Positions 1 to 12,785 of a DNA stretch of 64,000 bases are shown here, piece by piece. A program made the position numbers and the translations under genes. Each line of letters starts with the position of its first letter. Position 1 is the first letter of the stretch. A model generated the notes under the pieces. The model searched no databases and was not told where the DNA came from. It saw only the letters and a program-made list of their open reading frames with translations. Source of the DNA: Theocolax elegans (taxonomy: Eukaryota > Arthropoda > Insecta > Hymenoptera > Cerocephalidae); the NCBI GenBank assembly GCA_026168455.1, contig CM047426.1, forward strand, positions 307,501-371,500, read 5' to 3'.

Positions 1-605
1 TTTTTGAATTGGCACCTTTTTGCACTAAGCCGACGAATATTAATACTAAGACGCATTTCAGTCGGTAAGGAATCTCGGAAACTCATTGCCCGGATTGTAA
101 AGGAGTTTCGATAAGTAGATGTGTAGAATAATGGACGCCCAAAGCATGAATGTCTCAACCTCTCGGAACGATGCAACTCAGTACTATGTGATGGTAATAG
201 AGAGAAAAGATAATCAGGTCTCTTTGTCGTGAGAATTTGATAAGTTGATATATCTAGAAAGTAATTACGTCTTTTTTTCCACTGACAACCATTTCAACTT
301 CTTATAATACACATCTAGTTTAACATCCTTACGTAACCGAAATTTGTACCGAAGACAAACATTTAAGAGGCGTTGAAGTTTAACATTCGAAATCGAAATG
401 GGGTAGAATCAGTGTCGTAATTAACTTAATTCTCAGTGTAAGAGTGAGAAAATTTCCCCTATTTCGCAACTTATGTAATATACCATGAACCTTAGAGACT
501 ATACTAGAAATATGGGGATTCCACGAAGGTTCTGATTTATCAATAAACCTAAACTACGTATCGATTCAACCAGTTCTATCCTATGACCGTCAATCATTAT
601 AGGAT

Positions 606-950
606 TTACGACCGTCGAGATAAGAATGGAACCACTGAAAATCGTTGTGACGATGACGAGGCAGTTGCTATAGAATCGGCATTACTCGCATTAAAGGAGC
701 GGATATCTAAACTATTACTAATTAAATGATCTAACTTGATCAGTCTCAAGATTTTACGAGAATGCTCATACAATGGTAAATCACAAATTGAGGGGATGCC
801 CGACACCTTAATTTGAGTATTCGGAATCACAGTGTTTTCGCAATGAAGCAACTTCGCATTCTAAGACACTCATACGTGCGTTATGGCTCTCGACATTTTC
901 GTTAATCTTATCGAGTTCGCATTCGAGTTAGCATCAGCAACAGTGAAAAG
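606..950 (-). pseudogene. Decayed non-LTR retrotransposon ORF1 (gag-like) fragment
   Basis: Read on the minus strand, one frame from about 945 to 862 gives a coiled-coil-like segment (ELDKINENVESHNARMSVLE). After a frame change the next frame (851-606) contains KVSGIP followed by LIKLDHLISNSLDIRSF. A heptad-rich segment followed by a 'V.GIP' motif and an 'alGldHl...vl.iR' stretch is the arrangement I know from ORF1 proteins of insect LINEs with a gag-like ORF1. The frame change and a stop at 861-863 show it is broken. No reverse transcriptase, poly-A tail or target-site duplication was found for it. The assignment rests on recalled family appearance, so it is moderate. Confidence 0.45.
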
Positions 951-1392
951 GAAAGCGATTTGCTGCGATGTCGTAAGTGATTCCCAGTTCGATAGAGAAA
1001 TTCATTTTAGACGGTTCACTATTTACAACAGTAATAGAATTACTAACTATACTACTATCGAAGTTCGAGCAATTCAATAGGTCCAAATTAATATTGCAAG
1101 TGTTGTCAAAAATTGAATGGCGAGCAATAACAGAATTTGTGAGACATGATTTCCTATTAAGAATATTAATAAATTGACTTTTTTCAAGAATGTCACTCAG
1201 GTTTGAATGACAACAAATATACGATGGTTCGCTTTTTAAATATCACAACACACACCCTGAATGAAATACTTTCCTACACACTTCGCAAACTTGTAAACCT
1301 ATAAAAACACTTTTGGAGCACCTAAAGCAAGTAATAATACTTGGTTTACAATTTAAGAGCATCTAGATAATCGACGTTTACAATAAAAATTT

Positions 1393-1452
1393 AGAGAGAG
1401 AGAGAGATAGAGAGGGACGGGGGGAGGAGGGGGGAGGAGGGGGGGGGGCGGG
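1393..1452. repeat. Purine tract, (GA)n followed by G-runs
   Basis: Nearly all-purine + strand with several G-runs of 3 to 10. It could form a G-quadruplex on the + strand (about 1419-1452). Confidence 0.8.
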
Positions 1453-2145
1453 TAGGTAGCGTAAGTAATGGCCGAGGAAAAGTAAATTAAATCCATTTGG
1501 AACTAGGAGAAAAACAGCAATTAAATAGCAATTGAATTACCCGGTGTAATCGTGTCCGGACGCACCTCTTGTTTGGAAGAGCTGAGAGGTGCAACGTTTG
1601 CTCTCCCAGAGATTAAGTAGTATAACGCCTGGACGGCCGGGCCGAGTCACCGTATTACCCGCACAATCGAATTAACTTTGATTTCCAATCATAATAAAAA
1701 CCCTCTCTAACGTATATCGCTATCGATTATTCCCGAATTTCCATAATCTATCTCTATCTTCTATCTCCTCGTGTACCTCGTTCCCCGTACCTTTTCCCTC
1801 TACAAAAATATACGTAGACTCTGTGTGCGTGCGTGGATATATGCATGCGCTCGGGTTACGGGAAATATTCGTTTGCCGAAACTAAAATTTTTTGATGGAA
1901 TTCGAGCTCGAACGCGAACCGATCGTGTATTACCTATCGCTTTCTCGCAGTATGTACACACTGTCCTACAATTTCGTTCAATTTTGCAGACCAATCATTC
2001 GTGGCGCGCGTATTTCAGATATTCGGCAACAAACAAAAAAAGAGAGATAAATATGGAACAACAGATTTTTTCCTCCTCTAATGCGACCGATCGAATACTT
2101 GGAAATGGTACCGCCAACGGTGCGCCCAACCTGCGCTCTACCCGA

Positions 2146-2202
2146 AATATATATATATATATATATACAATATACAATATATACAATATATATACCTATA
2201 TA
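2146..2202. repeat. (AT)n microsatellite with ATACA interruptions
   Basis: Alternating AT with periodic ATACA units. Confidence 0.85.
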
Positions 2203-2890
2203 ACAAAATTGTTTGGGAAAATCCGTAGCGCGCGCGGCCGAGTGGCGAAAATAATTCGGTGGATAACACTCAACCCGTAGTAGACACCAACGCGTTTCAT
2301 TAATTAACAACCTGATGCAAGAGATTATGCCCAATTGTGGCTTTAGTTAACTTTGGATTTGGACAGTCGTATCGAGAAAGAGCTGCGAGTATTAAATATA
2401 TTCAATATACAGTTGATACTGTTCATAGCGTACGATACGCACAAGATTAAGTCAATGTACATTTCAGAATAATGGGAATTCAAATAATTCGTGCTTTTGG
2501 TGACTTTTTTCACGAAGCCATTAACTCTCCTTGTTTTCGGTGCGGAAATCGATAAAATTAACGCAGAAACGATTATTTCAATAGATCGTCAGAGAGATCA
2601 TATTTTTGATATTTGCGCGATTGGAATTAGTACCTGGCGAACGAGTGGGCGAACTGCGGTATCGTTTACTATTATCGTTAATGAACAAATGACAACTCTC
2701 TCGGCGACTTAATCGCGTGAAACGATAATATAAGTATGTATATATATACGCTTTGTAATTGTAAGGAGAAGGAAGGATAAGGTTATTACTATAATAGCCG
2801 GATGAAACGAAATATAGGTGATGTACAAGAGGGACACCCGAAAACGAGATACCGAAAGAGTTGGCCCACAATTTACTCTCAGGGTAGGAG

Positions 2891-2925
2891 AACCTCGAAC
2901 CTCGAACCTCGAACCTCGAACCTCG
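2891..2925. repeat. (AACCTCG)5 minisatellite
   Basis: Five exact copies of a 7-bp unit. Confidence 0.95.
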
Positions 2926-3679
2926 GAGGATGTAGCGTTAAGCGTACGTACTCCCCCCCCCCTCCCCCCCTGATCGAAAAGTCTCGTGGACCGCGCATCG
3001 GTATATCGCCCCGGGATATGCTACGTCCCGGGTAAAATACGAGGCGCATAATCGACCGATGTGTGTGGAAATGAAATTACTTATCGGTCTTGGAGCACCT
3101 CGTGTCTCTCGTGGCACCTCGTCCTCCACGATCAAATTTAATTTCGGTAAAGGAGTTTTGCAAATCCATTTACCTACCTGGATTTCACGGATGTTTCGAG
3201 CTACACCGCGTTCTTCGACAGTCCCAACACTGACCGAGTTGAGGTTGAGGGTATCAACCTCACCGCATTTACCACGGAAAAATTAATTTTATAACAATCC
3301 CAATATCCGAGTTCTAGGTAATACAATTAAATTATTGATACTACCTTATCCGAGCATGTTGTAACCTCAATATATTAGTAATTAGTTTAAGACTTTCTTT
3401 CATTTAAAACTGATTTATGGGATATTTGCTTTATTGACTAAAATGACTTGCTTATACTAACTGCGGTTTTATTGGATTTTTATCTCAATAATTTTAATAG
3501 GGCTTTAATAGATCTAGTATTAGTCTAGATTCAAAATTGATGTACGCTTACAACTTGAAAATTAGTTTGAATCACTAATTTTACTGAATCAATAAAATTT
3601 ATCAAATTTTTGTCTGTTGAAAAACGTAGCGAGTATCAGAGGTCGGCATCCGTTATGATGAAATAAAATATGCATCCGG

Positions 3680-3701
3680 TATATATATATATATATATAT
3701 A
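3680..3701. repeat. (TA)n microsatellite
   Basis: About 11 TA units. Confidence 0.9.
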
Positions 3702-5142
3702 CGCCTAGGTATAATACACTATACGGGCGTAAGCGTTGCACCGCCAAAATCACGGTATACGCGTGATTCGCTCAATATTTTAACGTCGTCGCTAACCACG
3801 GATTTGTTAACTATATCAAATATTATAATGGACCTCTGCAATCGACTATCGATAATTCAACGGAATTTTAAGGTGAAAGTTAGCGGCAATAACGCGAATA
3901 CGGGGAATATAACGACTGCGATCTACTCATCCCAAGGTAATCGTAAGCTAAGCTATTTAATAATATATATAACGTATACACTTTATAGATGATAAGATGA
4001 GACAAATAAAAAGGTAACGAAATACAAGATTCGAATTTAAAGTTTTACCTCGGTAGGTATTAGTTAGCGACAGAGTGTGTGGTACGTGGTGCGCGATATA
4101 ATTTCAGGTAGCTTTGACAATTTTTTAAAATTTCCGATAAAAAAATGGAAGGTGCCGGACTACCGGTGTAATTCCATTTAATCGATCCCCGATGATCCAA
4201 TATTTCTCTTTTACGAATCGCTCTACCAGGCATAAAAAATCGATTCTTCCCAACGAGTATCATATTTTTGGAGATGGAATACATTGTCTCCCGCTTTCTC
4301 TCGCGCTCGCTCGCTCGTTGTTTGACGATCGAGTCACCGGCGAAACGTTAGAAGTAGTGTGGGCGCTCGATTGAACCGCGGGCGGAAAGTTGTCGTGTAA
4401 ATTTATCAAGTTTAACGTTCGAGTCGATTAGGAGTAGGATCGAGCTCCGGGGAATCGAAAATTTATAAACGACAAGTTAAGAAGCGAAAAGAAAAATCGC
4501 GCGAGACGCTTTCCACAGGAAAGGAAGGTTGGAAGGATTATTTCCGCTCGGGGAAAGTTAATCAGACGCGATAGAGGCGAGTACGTGCCACCGGCAGATG
4601 CGTTCGGCTTCCACGGAGCCAGACCCAGAGTGAAGTCGTCGGTCGTGGGTGGGTGGGACGGAGGGATGGAGGGGATCGATAAGTCGGACGGGGAGACGAG
4701 AACTGGCAAGTCAGGAGGAGAGGAGATACCTATACACCGAGCTCCCGAGTCTCGAAGCGGCGAACGAAGAAAGACTCGTATCTCCACTGATTTTTACGAG
4801 TGCTCTACACTATTTCACTTTTATCCGAATGGTCTCATCAAATTATCGTTAAAAGTATTAGTCCCGGAATCAGCGAGTTCCGCGTAGGTATATATGTATA
4901 TATATGCGTGTATGCAGAGGTACCCGATGCGGCCCAGGGACTGGAGCTCGTCACTGCTTTCGTAATTACAATTATCGCACCGACCAAGTGACTCGCCGTG
5001 GCTCTTCCACCGCAAAACTTCTCGTAGGCGGAAAGTTTTTTCTCCGACGATTCATCGGATATGCAATTTGAACCCGCGAGATCGAATTCTCGGTCGGCTT
5101 ATTTTTAACTCGAGTTGAATCGAGCGCACCGACTCCTCTTTC

Positions 5143-5177
5143 TCGTTCGACGTCGTTCGACGTCGTTCGACGTCGTT
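5143..5177. repeat. 10-bp minisatellite (CGTCGTTCGA)
   Basis: About 3.5 copies of a CpG-rich 10-bp unit. Confidence 0.9.
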
Positions 5178-5963
5178 CCGGTTGCAACTTGCAAGCACGT
5201 ACCTTAAGATTTACCAAAACAATTATCGCTTTTTCGTGGGAGTGGAAATTGCAAAATTATTACATTTTTACCGTTTCAATCATCTCAGCGGTGCATCAAT
5301 ATTATGTACTACACAGTTCTGCAATCACTGGGGTATAAAGAAAAGAATAGACATTAATTGTTATTTTATTGTAAAATTGATCGCGAGAAAGGTTTATACA
5401 ATGGTTATTCAGTGAGTTGGAATGACGGTGAGTGAGCGTAGAATAAAATATGTGGAAAAATATGTTGGTGTAAAAGGTTGTACTGCATATAGTTTGGACT
5501 AGTTGCCGGTAAATCACCGTAGTGAATTTGTGATAACGAGGCGCGCATCCAGTTGACCACGACTCGATTTAAACAAGCTAACGCATAATATAAACTCTCG
5601 AACTGCTTGGGAAACTCGAGAATGTAGCTCTCTTTGTTGAGGAGTGAAGAGTCTGTTTCGGAGTCGGGCTCGCTGCCTTCGTTGGGTTCCCTCCCTCGCT
5701 TCCCTGTCGCCTGCACCACAGTTTCTATTACTCGAGCTTTTGTAATCATTGTCATCATTTTCTAAACAAATTACATTTTACGATGCTAAAGAGATGTGCT
5801 ATATACGCGAAACAATGTCCTTGCTCTGAATATGGACATGCAAAATACACTATTATTTTCGTAAAAATGTGTATTGTATAACGCATCACTATTATTAATC
5901 TACCTTTCTACTTTGTAAAAATAACGTAATTTTCATCCCTTAATAATATACATATACATATAC

Positions 5964-5987
5964 TATATATATATATATATATATATA
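5964..5987. repeat. (AT)n microsatellite
   Basis: Uninterrupted AT alternation inside an AT-rich stretch. Confidence 0.9.
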
Positions 5988-7794
5988 AATGTATCAGTGT
6001 AGACAAGTTGCATCACGCTTGTATTATCATGAACTCGTAGTCCTAATTTAATGTAACTTATTCTATCTTAATTTTATAGTATATATAATACATTTTTCAA
6101 TAATAAATATTATTATCTCTTATATTTTTCGACTGCTATGTACGTTTCGATATAATTACATGAATTTAGATATTCGATCCATATTAATTGCTAATTTCAT
6201 ATTACCGTACTCGATATACTAATTATTGGGCTGCACGGGAGGTATCGGGAGGTACAATTTTGATCGGTGAACCAAATTTGAGGGCTTTGATGACTCAATC
6301 GAGAGGGTGATAGCTCGTAGCTGAAAGGTCTCGGTCCCGAGTTACCTACCCATTGTGCGAACCCACCTCCGAAACGTATTTCAACATGACACATTACACC
6401 ACATTTTTTACTGTTTATACGGATTAATTGAATCTATTAAATTATTTTTATCTCCATATATGTATATATGTATATGTATATATACTCTCTATATACGTAA
6501 CATCATAATTGTGCAAACTCGAACGAACATATTTTTAATTTCACGTAAATGAAAGTGTTGTACGTTTTGGAGGATAGGTATAAGCGAAACCTTTCTTTAT
6601 TGTCGTGCGTCCCCGCGTCAACCGAGACAATTATTGTAGGTTACGCTTTCGAGGAGTTGTAGCCACTCAAAGCCAACTTCTCCTATTGAGTCTTTTTAAT
6701 AAGCTAATGCGCTTGGTCCTCTCGAATTTTGGTTGAACGGAAAATGAAAAGCAACGTCCGAGTCGAAGGTTTCGAACGGTAAGAGTCGCACTGTAACGCG
6801 TGCGAGTAACTATAAAGTTACTTTCGTGCGGTACATGTGCACATTCCCATCTTATACACTTTAACCAATACGTTATTCTGATATCAAATTAATGAATGTA
6901 CGAGCCTCGTGGTTATGCGGGTTCCTTCCTCCTCCCATAAATCATCGAATTCGTCGGAAACCTCGCGGTTTTCATACACCACACACGATCTTTCATATCG
7001 TATTAGAATAACATTACTCCCTTCACTATCTTTTATTTATTTTTAATTCCTTAAAAATGAAATTTCTACAAAATACACATAATAACAAATTATTTTACCC
7101 TATAATTCGTAATCTATCGCGCACACCTTTACACGAAGATTGCATAATAAATAATAATTAACCGCACGGATAATATCAATCGCAGTATTATACTTAATGT
7201 ATTGGTACAATAAAAGATACCTAGATACCTATACACAGATTTTGACTCTATCAGTTCTTGATGAATGAATTAAATGAATTATAATTGCCCGGTTTAACGC
7301 GTATGCTCAACATGCATATGTTGGTATATAACAATTGGTAATTGATGTGCAACACATTAGCGATCCGATCCGATAGTTTCAATTTTCACGGGGGTTGGAA
7401 TATCACGGATATACACTTTCAACTCTCCAAATGAATTGTCAAGGTTCGTATAGGAGTGATAGATTTTCTCTGCATTCGGCAAAGCAATATTTTGAGAGAG
7501 AGAGAGAAATTGGGGTGCGACGTAGGTAACAGAACGCATCACAAACAGCCCTCGAGATCGAGTGTATTTTCGAATCTCTCTCTATCCCTATCGCAACCCC
7601 GTACACAAATATCCGTCACGTCGAAATCCGATGCGCTCGAATTAAGAAGAATATGTCGCGAAATTCGAAATCCCGTAGGAGAATCAGGTCAATAAAGTAT
7701 GGGCGTATCCATAGAAAATTGCTCGATTTTCCAAGGAGAGAGTCGACGCGACAACTAAACAGACACTAACCTCACTCGAACCTACAAATTGAAG

Positions 7795-7810
7795 TAGCTT
7801 CTTCCTGCAG
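7795..7810 (+). other. Likely splice acceptor of the exon carrying the DPP-like start codon
   Basis: The pyrimidine-rich run ending cttcttcctgcag places AG at 7809-7810. This is a stronger acceptor than the ttgcag at 7899. If used, the exon has 71 bases of 5' UTR (7811-7881) before ATG at 7882, with an in-frame TAA at 7864-7866. Confidence 0.5.
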
Positions 7811-7881
7811 CGCTGCTCGCGATTTATAGCGTTTCCCGCGCAAATAGCGAATCACCTCGTAGATAACCAAGTAAAATAACG

Positions 7882-8128
7882 ATGGGGTTTACGTTGCAGG
7901 AGCTGATGACGAAGAGCACAGGATGCAGCACGCGTCGGCTGCTGATAGTCGGGCTGGTGGCAACGGTGGCGCTGGTCCTCGTGGTGACCGCGACCGCGGC
8001 TATTCTGCTGACGGGCGACGGTCAGGAGATCCCGAGGAACGAAGCCCTCGGAGCTTCGGGCATCTCCCTCGAAGAATGGCTGGGAGGCTCCCTGTCGACC
8101 AAGAGTTTCAACGGCACCTGGCTCACCG
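7882..8128 (+). CDS. DPP4-family (DPP6/DPP10-like) protein, exon with the membrane anchor
   Basis: This exon encodes the cytoplasmic N-terminus, the single membrane segment and the start of the extracellular part of a dipeptidyl-peptidase-4-like (S9B) type II membrane protein. From ATG 7882 the product reads MGFTLQELMTKSTG, then RR, then a hydrophobic segment (about residues 20-42: LLIVGLVATVALVLVV and on), then a stalk and GISLEEWL. That last motif matches the 'ItvEDLF' start of the propeller in DPP6/DPP10, and an NGT glycosylation sequon follows. The exon ends ACCG|GTAAGT, phase 1, and joins cleanly to 28180. The start is a choice: ATG 7882 has A at -3 and G at +4, but an internal acceptor (ttgcag, AG 7898-7899) would instead begin the exon at GAGCTG. 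In vertebrate DPP6/10 a shared second exon begins with a similar KELV-type sequence, so alternative first exons upstream remain possible. Confidence 0.85.
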
Positions 8129-9370
8129 GTAAGTTCATCTCCCCGTCTTTTTACGAGCTTCCCTTCCCCTAGCTTCCCCATCCAGCAATTCCTTTCACTC
8201 GGGCCAACTATTTTCCTTTTTTTTCCTTTTTACGCGGCCGACACCGACATCGGCACCGGCACCGGCACCCGGATGATGGATTTTGATGAAACGTATTTTC
8301 CAATAGGCATTTACACCGACGAATCATTATTTTTTGAAAATCCTCGCGGTGGTAGCTCGAACCGATATCCGCAGGCCCGGGAACCCGTACGGTTCAATTC
8401 GGACATCCGTAGCGACGTGTTCGTTCCTGGTACGAAAAACTGGGACTGCCGCGTAAAAGCCAGTTTATTATTCAATATTTTTTCCCCTATATGCCGTAAC
8501 GTTCCATTCGGATATATAAAACGCTCGATAACATCGTACGAGCGTTGATGGGCAACGCGAGGAACTCGATACTTTATAAATTTTCCAATTCTTTCTCGAC
8601 CGTGCACATTGGCTATAATAAGACTAAAAAGATGCGCCTGATGCGAACGGATCGATCATCCAGTTTATTTTTTTACTTCAACTCATTCATTTTTCCATGT
8701 TTATTTGATCTACCCGATGTATTATTATTTATCGTATTTGTCTAGTACGGACAAAATATACATATTTTCAATAATATTTACCAAGCTCGGGCACAAAGAC
8801 TGCAATTGTTAATTTCGATGAAATAAAGTATATTTGGTCGGTGCTCCAAAAAGAGGCATTTTTTGGATTAATAATTCCCAGGTGTAAGCAGGTAGTACTT
8901 ACACCTATGGAATTGAAAAGCTTAATAAAAATTTAACGAAGTAGGTGTAGGCGCGTACGAAATTCATTGTATTAGAGATCCGCAGAAGGTAGACGTAATT
9001 ACCTAGTATTACACCGCAATAATGCATAATTAGAGTCGGTGAGAATAGTAGAGGAACTATAGAGCGCGAAGGGCAAAGTATTTCACCGAGAATGGGCAAT
9101 GAAAAAGTTTGTCGGATCATTTACATTAACCGCGTGGCGCGGGTTGTTGTTCCGGCGTAGTTCTTTTAAATCGTGTATTCAATCCGAAACAAAATGTTGA
9201 CGAGATGGTTTTGAGCGGTGGAGCCCGGCACCGTGGTTTATCGTCGCCCAAGTGTAGTCGTAAACCGAAATTAAAACGCTTTACGACTATTCCATGTTTT
9301 TATCCGGTAATCTGGGGTGAAAAATGCGCGACCGCCGAAAGATAAATTCGAGTGGGAAAAGTGAATCGTG

Positions 9371-9404
9371 CGGCACCGCGCGGCACAGCGCGGCACCGCG
9401 CGAC
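9371..9404. repeat. 10-bp minisatellite (CGGCACCGCG)
   Basis: About 3.4 copies, the second with one change (A for C). Confidence 0.85.
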
Positions 9405-10215
9405 ACGAGTAGCTGCAGTAATCGCCCGCCTCTCGTGGAAATACCTTATTTTTTGTTGTTACCGGGTACAGGTAATAATAGTTGGTCCAGTCGGGTGATC
9501 GCGGGAGACGACCGTAGCGGGAGGTCGCGACGCGTCATCGAGCCACACCCATGCGAATCGACGCACCGATGATTCGAGGGACGAGCGTTTTCTCCCCGAA
9601 GGCACGCGGCTGCAGTGCAGGTGTCTGCAATCCGTGATAGAGAGAGACGGGGTGAGAGCGGGGTGAGGAGGGGGGGGGCGAGGGGTGAAGAGCGAGCTGA
9701 GAATAATTGAGCGCGCATACGCGATTATTCGGGCGTGTAACCGCGTCTGCATGGACAAATTCACGCTTACGGCGCGAACGAGTAAATCTCCGGTCGCGCG
9801 AGTGCGACCCGGTAACGGCTAATTGCTCTTGGAAGACTTCCGCGTTAATCATCGTCCCCTTGTTTAGCCGGCGCAGCTCCTCTCTCGCTCCCTCTTTTCA
9901 GTACCACCCTCCCGCGCGCGATTGCCTTCCTCGGGAATCGACCGATCGCGCGACCACGATTTATTGCTGGGGTGACGCTGCTCGACGCTTTCCATTCCAT
10001 CCCAAGTCCATCCCTCGACGGTCTACCCCGTTTACACCCTCTTCCCCCAAAGGGACATTACTGTAGTTCGACTGCGATTCGTTCGACTTGGAATCTCCTG
10101 GATAATCGTAGCGTCGCGTTTTATGCAATATAACGGAAGCTCGAATCCAGGTAATAAATGTATCCCGCCGAATAATCGAACTATCGAGGAAAATCGGTCA
10201 TTGTTATTTTTATCA

Positions 10216-10245
10216 AGTTTGCGTCAGTTTGCGTCAGTTTGCGTT
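10216..10245. repeat. 10-bp minisatellite (AGTTTGCGTC)
   Basis: About three copies, the last one imperfect. Confidence 0.85.
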
Positions 10246-10490
10246 TATTGTCTTTACGATCGGACTCGGTGCGCTGTATACGCCACGTTTTACGGTGTAT
10301 AACCTTGTCACGGTAACGCCCGCACACACACCGACTGCAACTAAGATAAATGCACAATTTCCCCTCGCGTAAATACGTTCGCCTCGTACCGTAAATAGAC
10401 TCGTAACCTATTGTTGTTCTTCTTGCTATTGTTATCATCATTATTGTCATTACCATTATCGTTATCGTTGTTGCTCTTATTGCTACACAT

Positions 10491-10496
10491 ATTATT

Positions 10497-10529
<33 letters not shown>

Positions 10530-10570
10530 GAGGTTGTGGTAATTATTATTATTATTATTACTATTATTAT
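10491..10570. repeat. Compound (TTG)n/(ATT)n microsatellite
   Basis: Eleven TTG units (10498-10530), a short spacer, then an ATT run. The poly-Asn minus-strand frame across it is an artefact of the repeat. Confidence 0.9.
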
Positions 10571-10910
10571 AGTGCACCAGGATTAGGCAACTATTTATTT
10601 GGTCAAGCACATCGGGTAAATAATAGTCGAGCGGTGCGTCCCCTTTAAATCGACAATTGTCCGAGAATAACTAATCGTATATAGAGGAGGCCATTACTCC
10701 CGAACTGCAGAATTTATAGAGAATCGTGAAAAACGCCGCCGAAACTCTGTAAACTTAGTACTTTAAGCAATGAAACGATGGAGCGAACGGTGAATCGTGC
10801 GCCCGAGGGTATACTACGAGCTAGCCAGAACTAAAACGGACGCTTACGTTTACAAGGTACGCAGGGATTGATTCACATTCTCACATTCTCAGATTCTCAC
10901 CCGATCACAC

Positions 10911-10936
10911 GAACAGCCGAACAGCCGAACAGCCGA
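10911..10936. repeat. (GAACAGCC)3 minisatellite
   Basis: Three exact copies of an 8-bp unit. Confidence 0.9.
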
Positions 10937-11620
10937 TCCCGGGAATACCTTAATTTTTATTTTACGCGGACGATAAATACGATATATACTGTATAATAAT
11001 ATCCCAATTCTCCCCGAACCCGCCGTTATTGAATTTCAAATTCGCACCTTTCCAATTAAAAATATACTGGATGTTTACGTTTTTGTTAAACTGGTGAACT
11101 GGCCGCCTCAGAAAAATATTGACATTTGCTTGGAATATCGATGTGTCTTCTTCAAAATAATTTAATGCTAGGTCAATGTGTGCATTTGCGAATTTTCGAA
11201 AGCGGGAGAAATAAATAGTGTAGTCCGCCCAGCGTCAATCTACGAAATATCAAGTGAATTTGCAGGCGTTAAAACTAATTTAGCATGGTTCTGTAGTTTT
11301 TGATAATTATGCTCGGAAATTTAAAGCGACGAAGTTTATAACGCGAACATCTATTGAGCGTAAGCCGGTAGTACCGTAAGCCGTAACCCGTGAGCGCCGG
11401 TCTACTCAGTGCTATATATTATAATTATAATTTAAAACTTGCTTTTGATACCCGCGACTGGACAGCTAAATTATATTATATTTTTATTCGAATTATAACT
11501 TTGCCCTCGGAGGTGTGAGATGATTGACTCGAATTGAATTGATAGGCATTTTGCCGCATTACGCATTGGCTGGGGTGCGCTGCGCACACTGCCACGATAA
11601 ATCAATAAATCAAAACAATA

Positions 11621-11680
11621 CGGTCGGTCGGTCGGTCGGTCGGCTGGTCCGCTGGTCCGCTGGTCCGCTGGTCGGTCGGG
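11621..11680. repeat. (CGGT)n and (CTGGTCCG)n compound repeat
   Basis: A tetranucleotide array passes into three to four copies of a related octamer. It lies just outside the left end of the 1.9-kb duplication. Confidence 0.85.
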
Positions 11681-12313
11681 GGTTCCTATTGCGCGAGGGG
11701 CGAGCACGCGAGTTTTACCGTCCGTTAATTGCTTATTAATATCTGTATGAGAGTTATCGTCGAAAGCGTATGTGGGCCAAGGTACCCGAAGGTCGATCGA
11801 GAAAAAGTCTCCGTGGAGCCGCAAAGCTGGAGCACTCGGTACACGCGGTGACGAGGCGCGTGCAGGTCGGCTCCACCTACGAATTTCCCGATAACCAGCT
11901 CTCGGGCGCGCCCGCGCGCGGTGAATTACCCTCCCCCTACCTACGCCGAGTACGACAAGTTCGAATGTTGCGCGACCGATAACGGCCGACAACGACGTAC
12001 CGCGTTCGATGAAAATCTCTCAAAGAGATCACCAGACCATTCGTATGCGCGTCCACTCGCAGTAAATGCTTCGCCGCTCGGTCGCGGCTCATCGAGGCTC
12101 ATCGAGGCTCATCGATTTATACGCCCGGCCATATATAATATGCGTTTCATTATTCCTGAATTTAGAGGATTTAGTATAGATTATTACAACTCGAACTGTA
12201 ATCGTCGGGCAATTAGCACAAGGACAAGAGCGCGCGGCACCGAGCTCATCGCGGCTCTCTAACGTGCAAAGAGAATATTCGAAATTCGGTAGAAAGGTCG
12301 AATGATTCACCGA

Positions 12314-12338
12314 GGGGGGGGGGGGCGGGGGGGGGGGG
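12314..12338. repeat. G12-C-G12 tract (duplication copy 1)
   Basis: Twenty-four G with one C. The matching tract in copy 2 (about 14225-14243) is 19 uninterrupted G. Confidence 0.9.
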
Positions 12339-12785
12339 ACGAGGTGTACCGTCGACTCGACGCGTACTTTTTCCGCGCGCCGTACAGCAATTTAGAATGA
12401 TTTTATATCGTTGACGTAGGAGAGCAGCTCGCCTCGCCCCGCCTCGCCTCGCCTCGCGACGTACGTGTTTTAATAAGGCCAAAGTAGGAAGTTTATACGC
12501 TTTAATCTCGAGTGAAGGCCCGCCGAGATGAAAAACCATTAGCGCGTGCAAACAACGACCTACTTTACACTTTCGCCTCCCGTTAATTGTTCGCAGGCGA
12601 AACGTCAATTGAACCTTTTGATAGAGATAAATAGAGATTAATAAAATTTTGATCACCCAGCTATATCCTTCGAGGGCTCGAGGGTGGATATACGCGAATG
12701 AACGCTCGCGGTGAATTAAAAATAAGTATAATTATACGGTGGATTGTTTGGATTCCTCGAGGGGTATATACCCGCGCGTTAGAGC

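Larger units (their letters stand above)
1..7810. other. Non-coding DNA upstream of, or in an earlier intron of, the DPP-like gene
   Basis: No conserved host coding exon could be recognised here. The stretch holds a decayed LINE ORF1 (about 606-950, minus strand), a purine and G-rich tract near 1393-1452, (TA)n runs, and short minisatellites at 2891 and 5143. Open frames in it are short, low-complexity or unlike known families. It may contain untranslated first exons or promoters of the DPP-like gene, because a strong acceptor follows at 7809-7810, but no donor could be chosen with confidence. Confidence 0.6.
8129..11716. other. Intronic non-coding stretch before the duplication
   Basis: I see no gene. 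Apart from CpG-rich 10-bp repeats (9371, 10216), a TTG/ATT trinucleotide tract (10491-10570) and two short minisatellites (10911, 11621), it looks unique in the window. Confidence 0.7.

Noticed and set aside
5405..5758. 117-codon minus-strand frame with an acidic, charged first half
   Set aside because: No recognised motif. The second half is AT-driven, and no splice context or neighbouring exon supports it.
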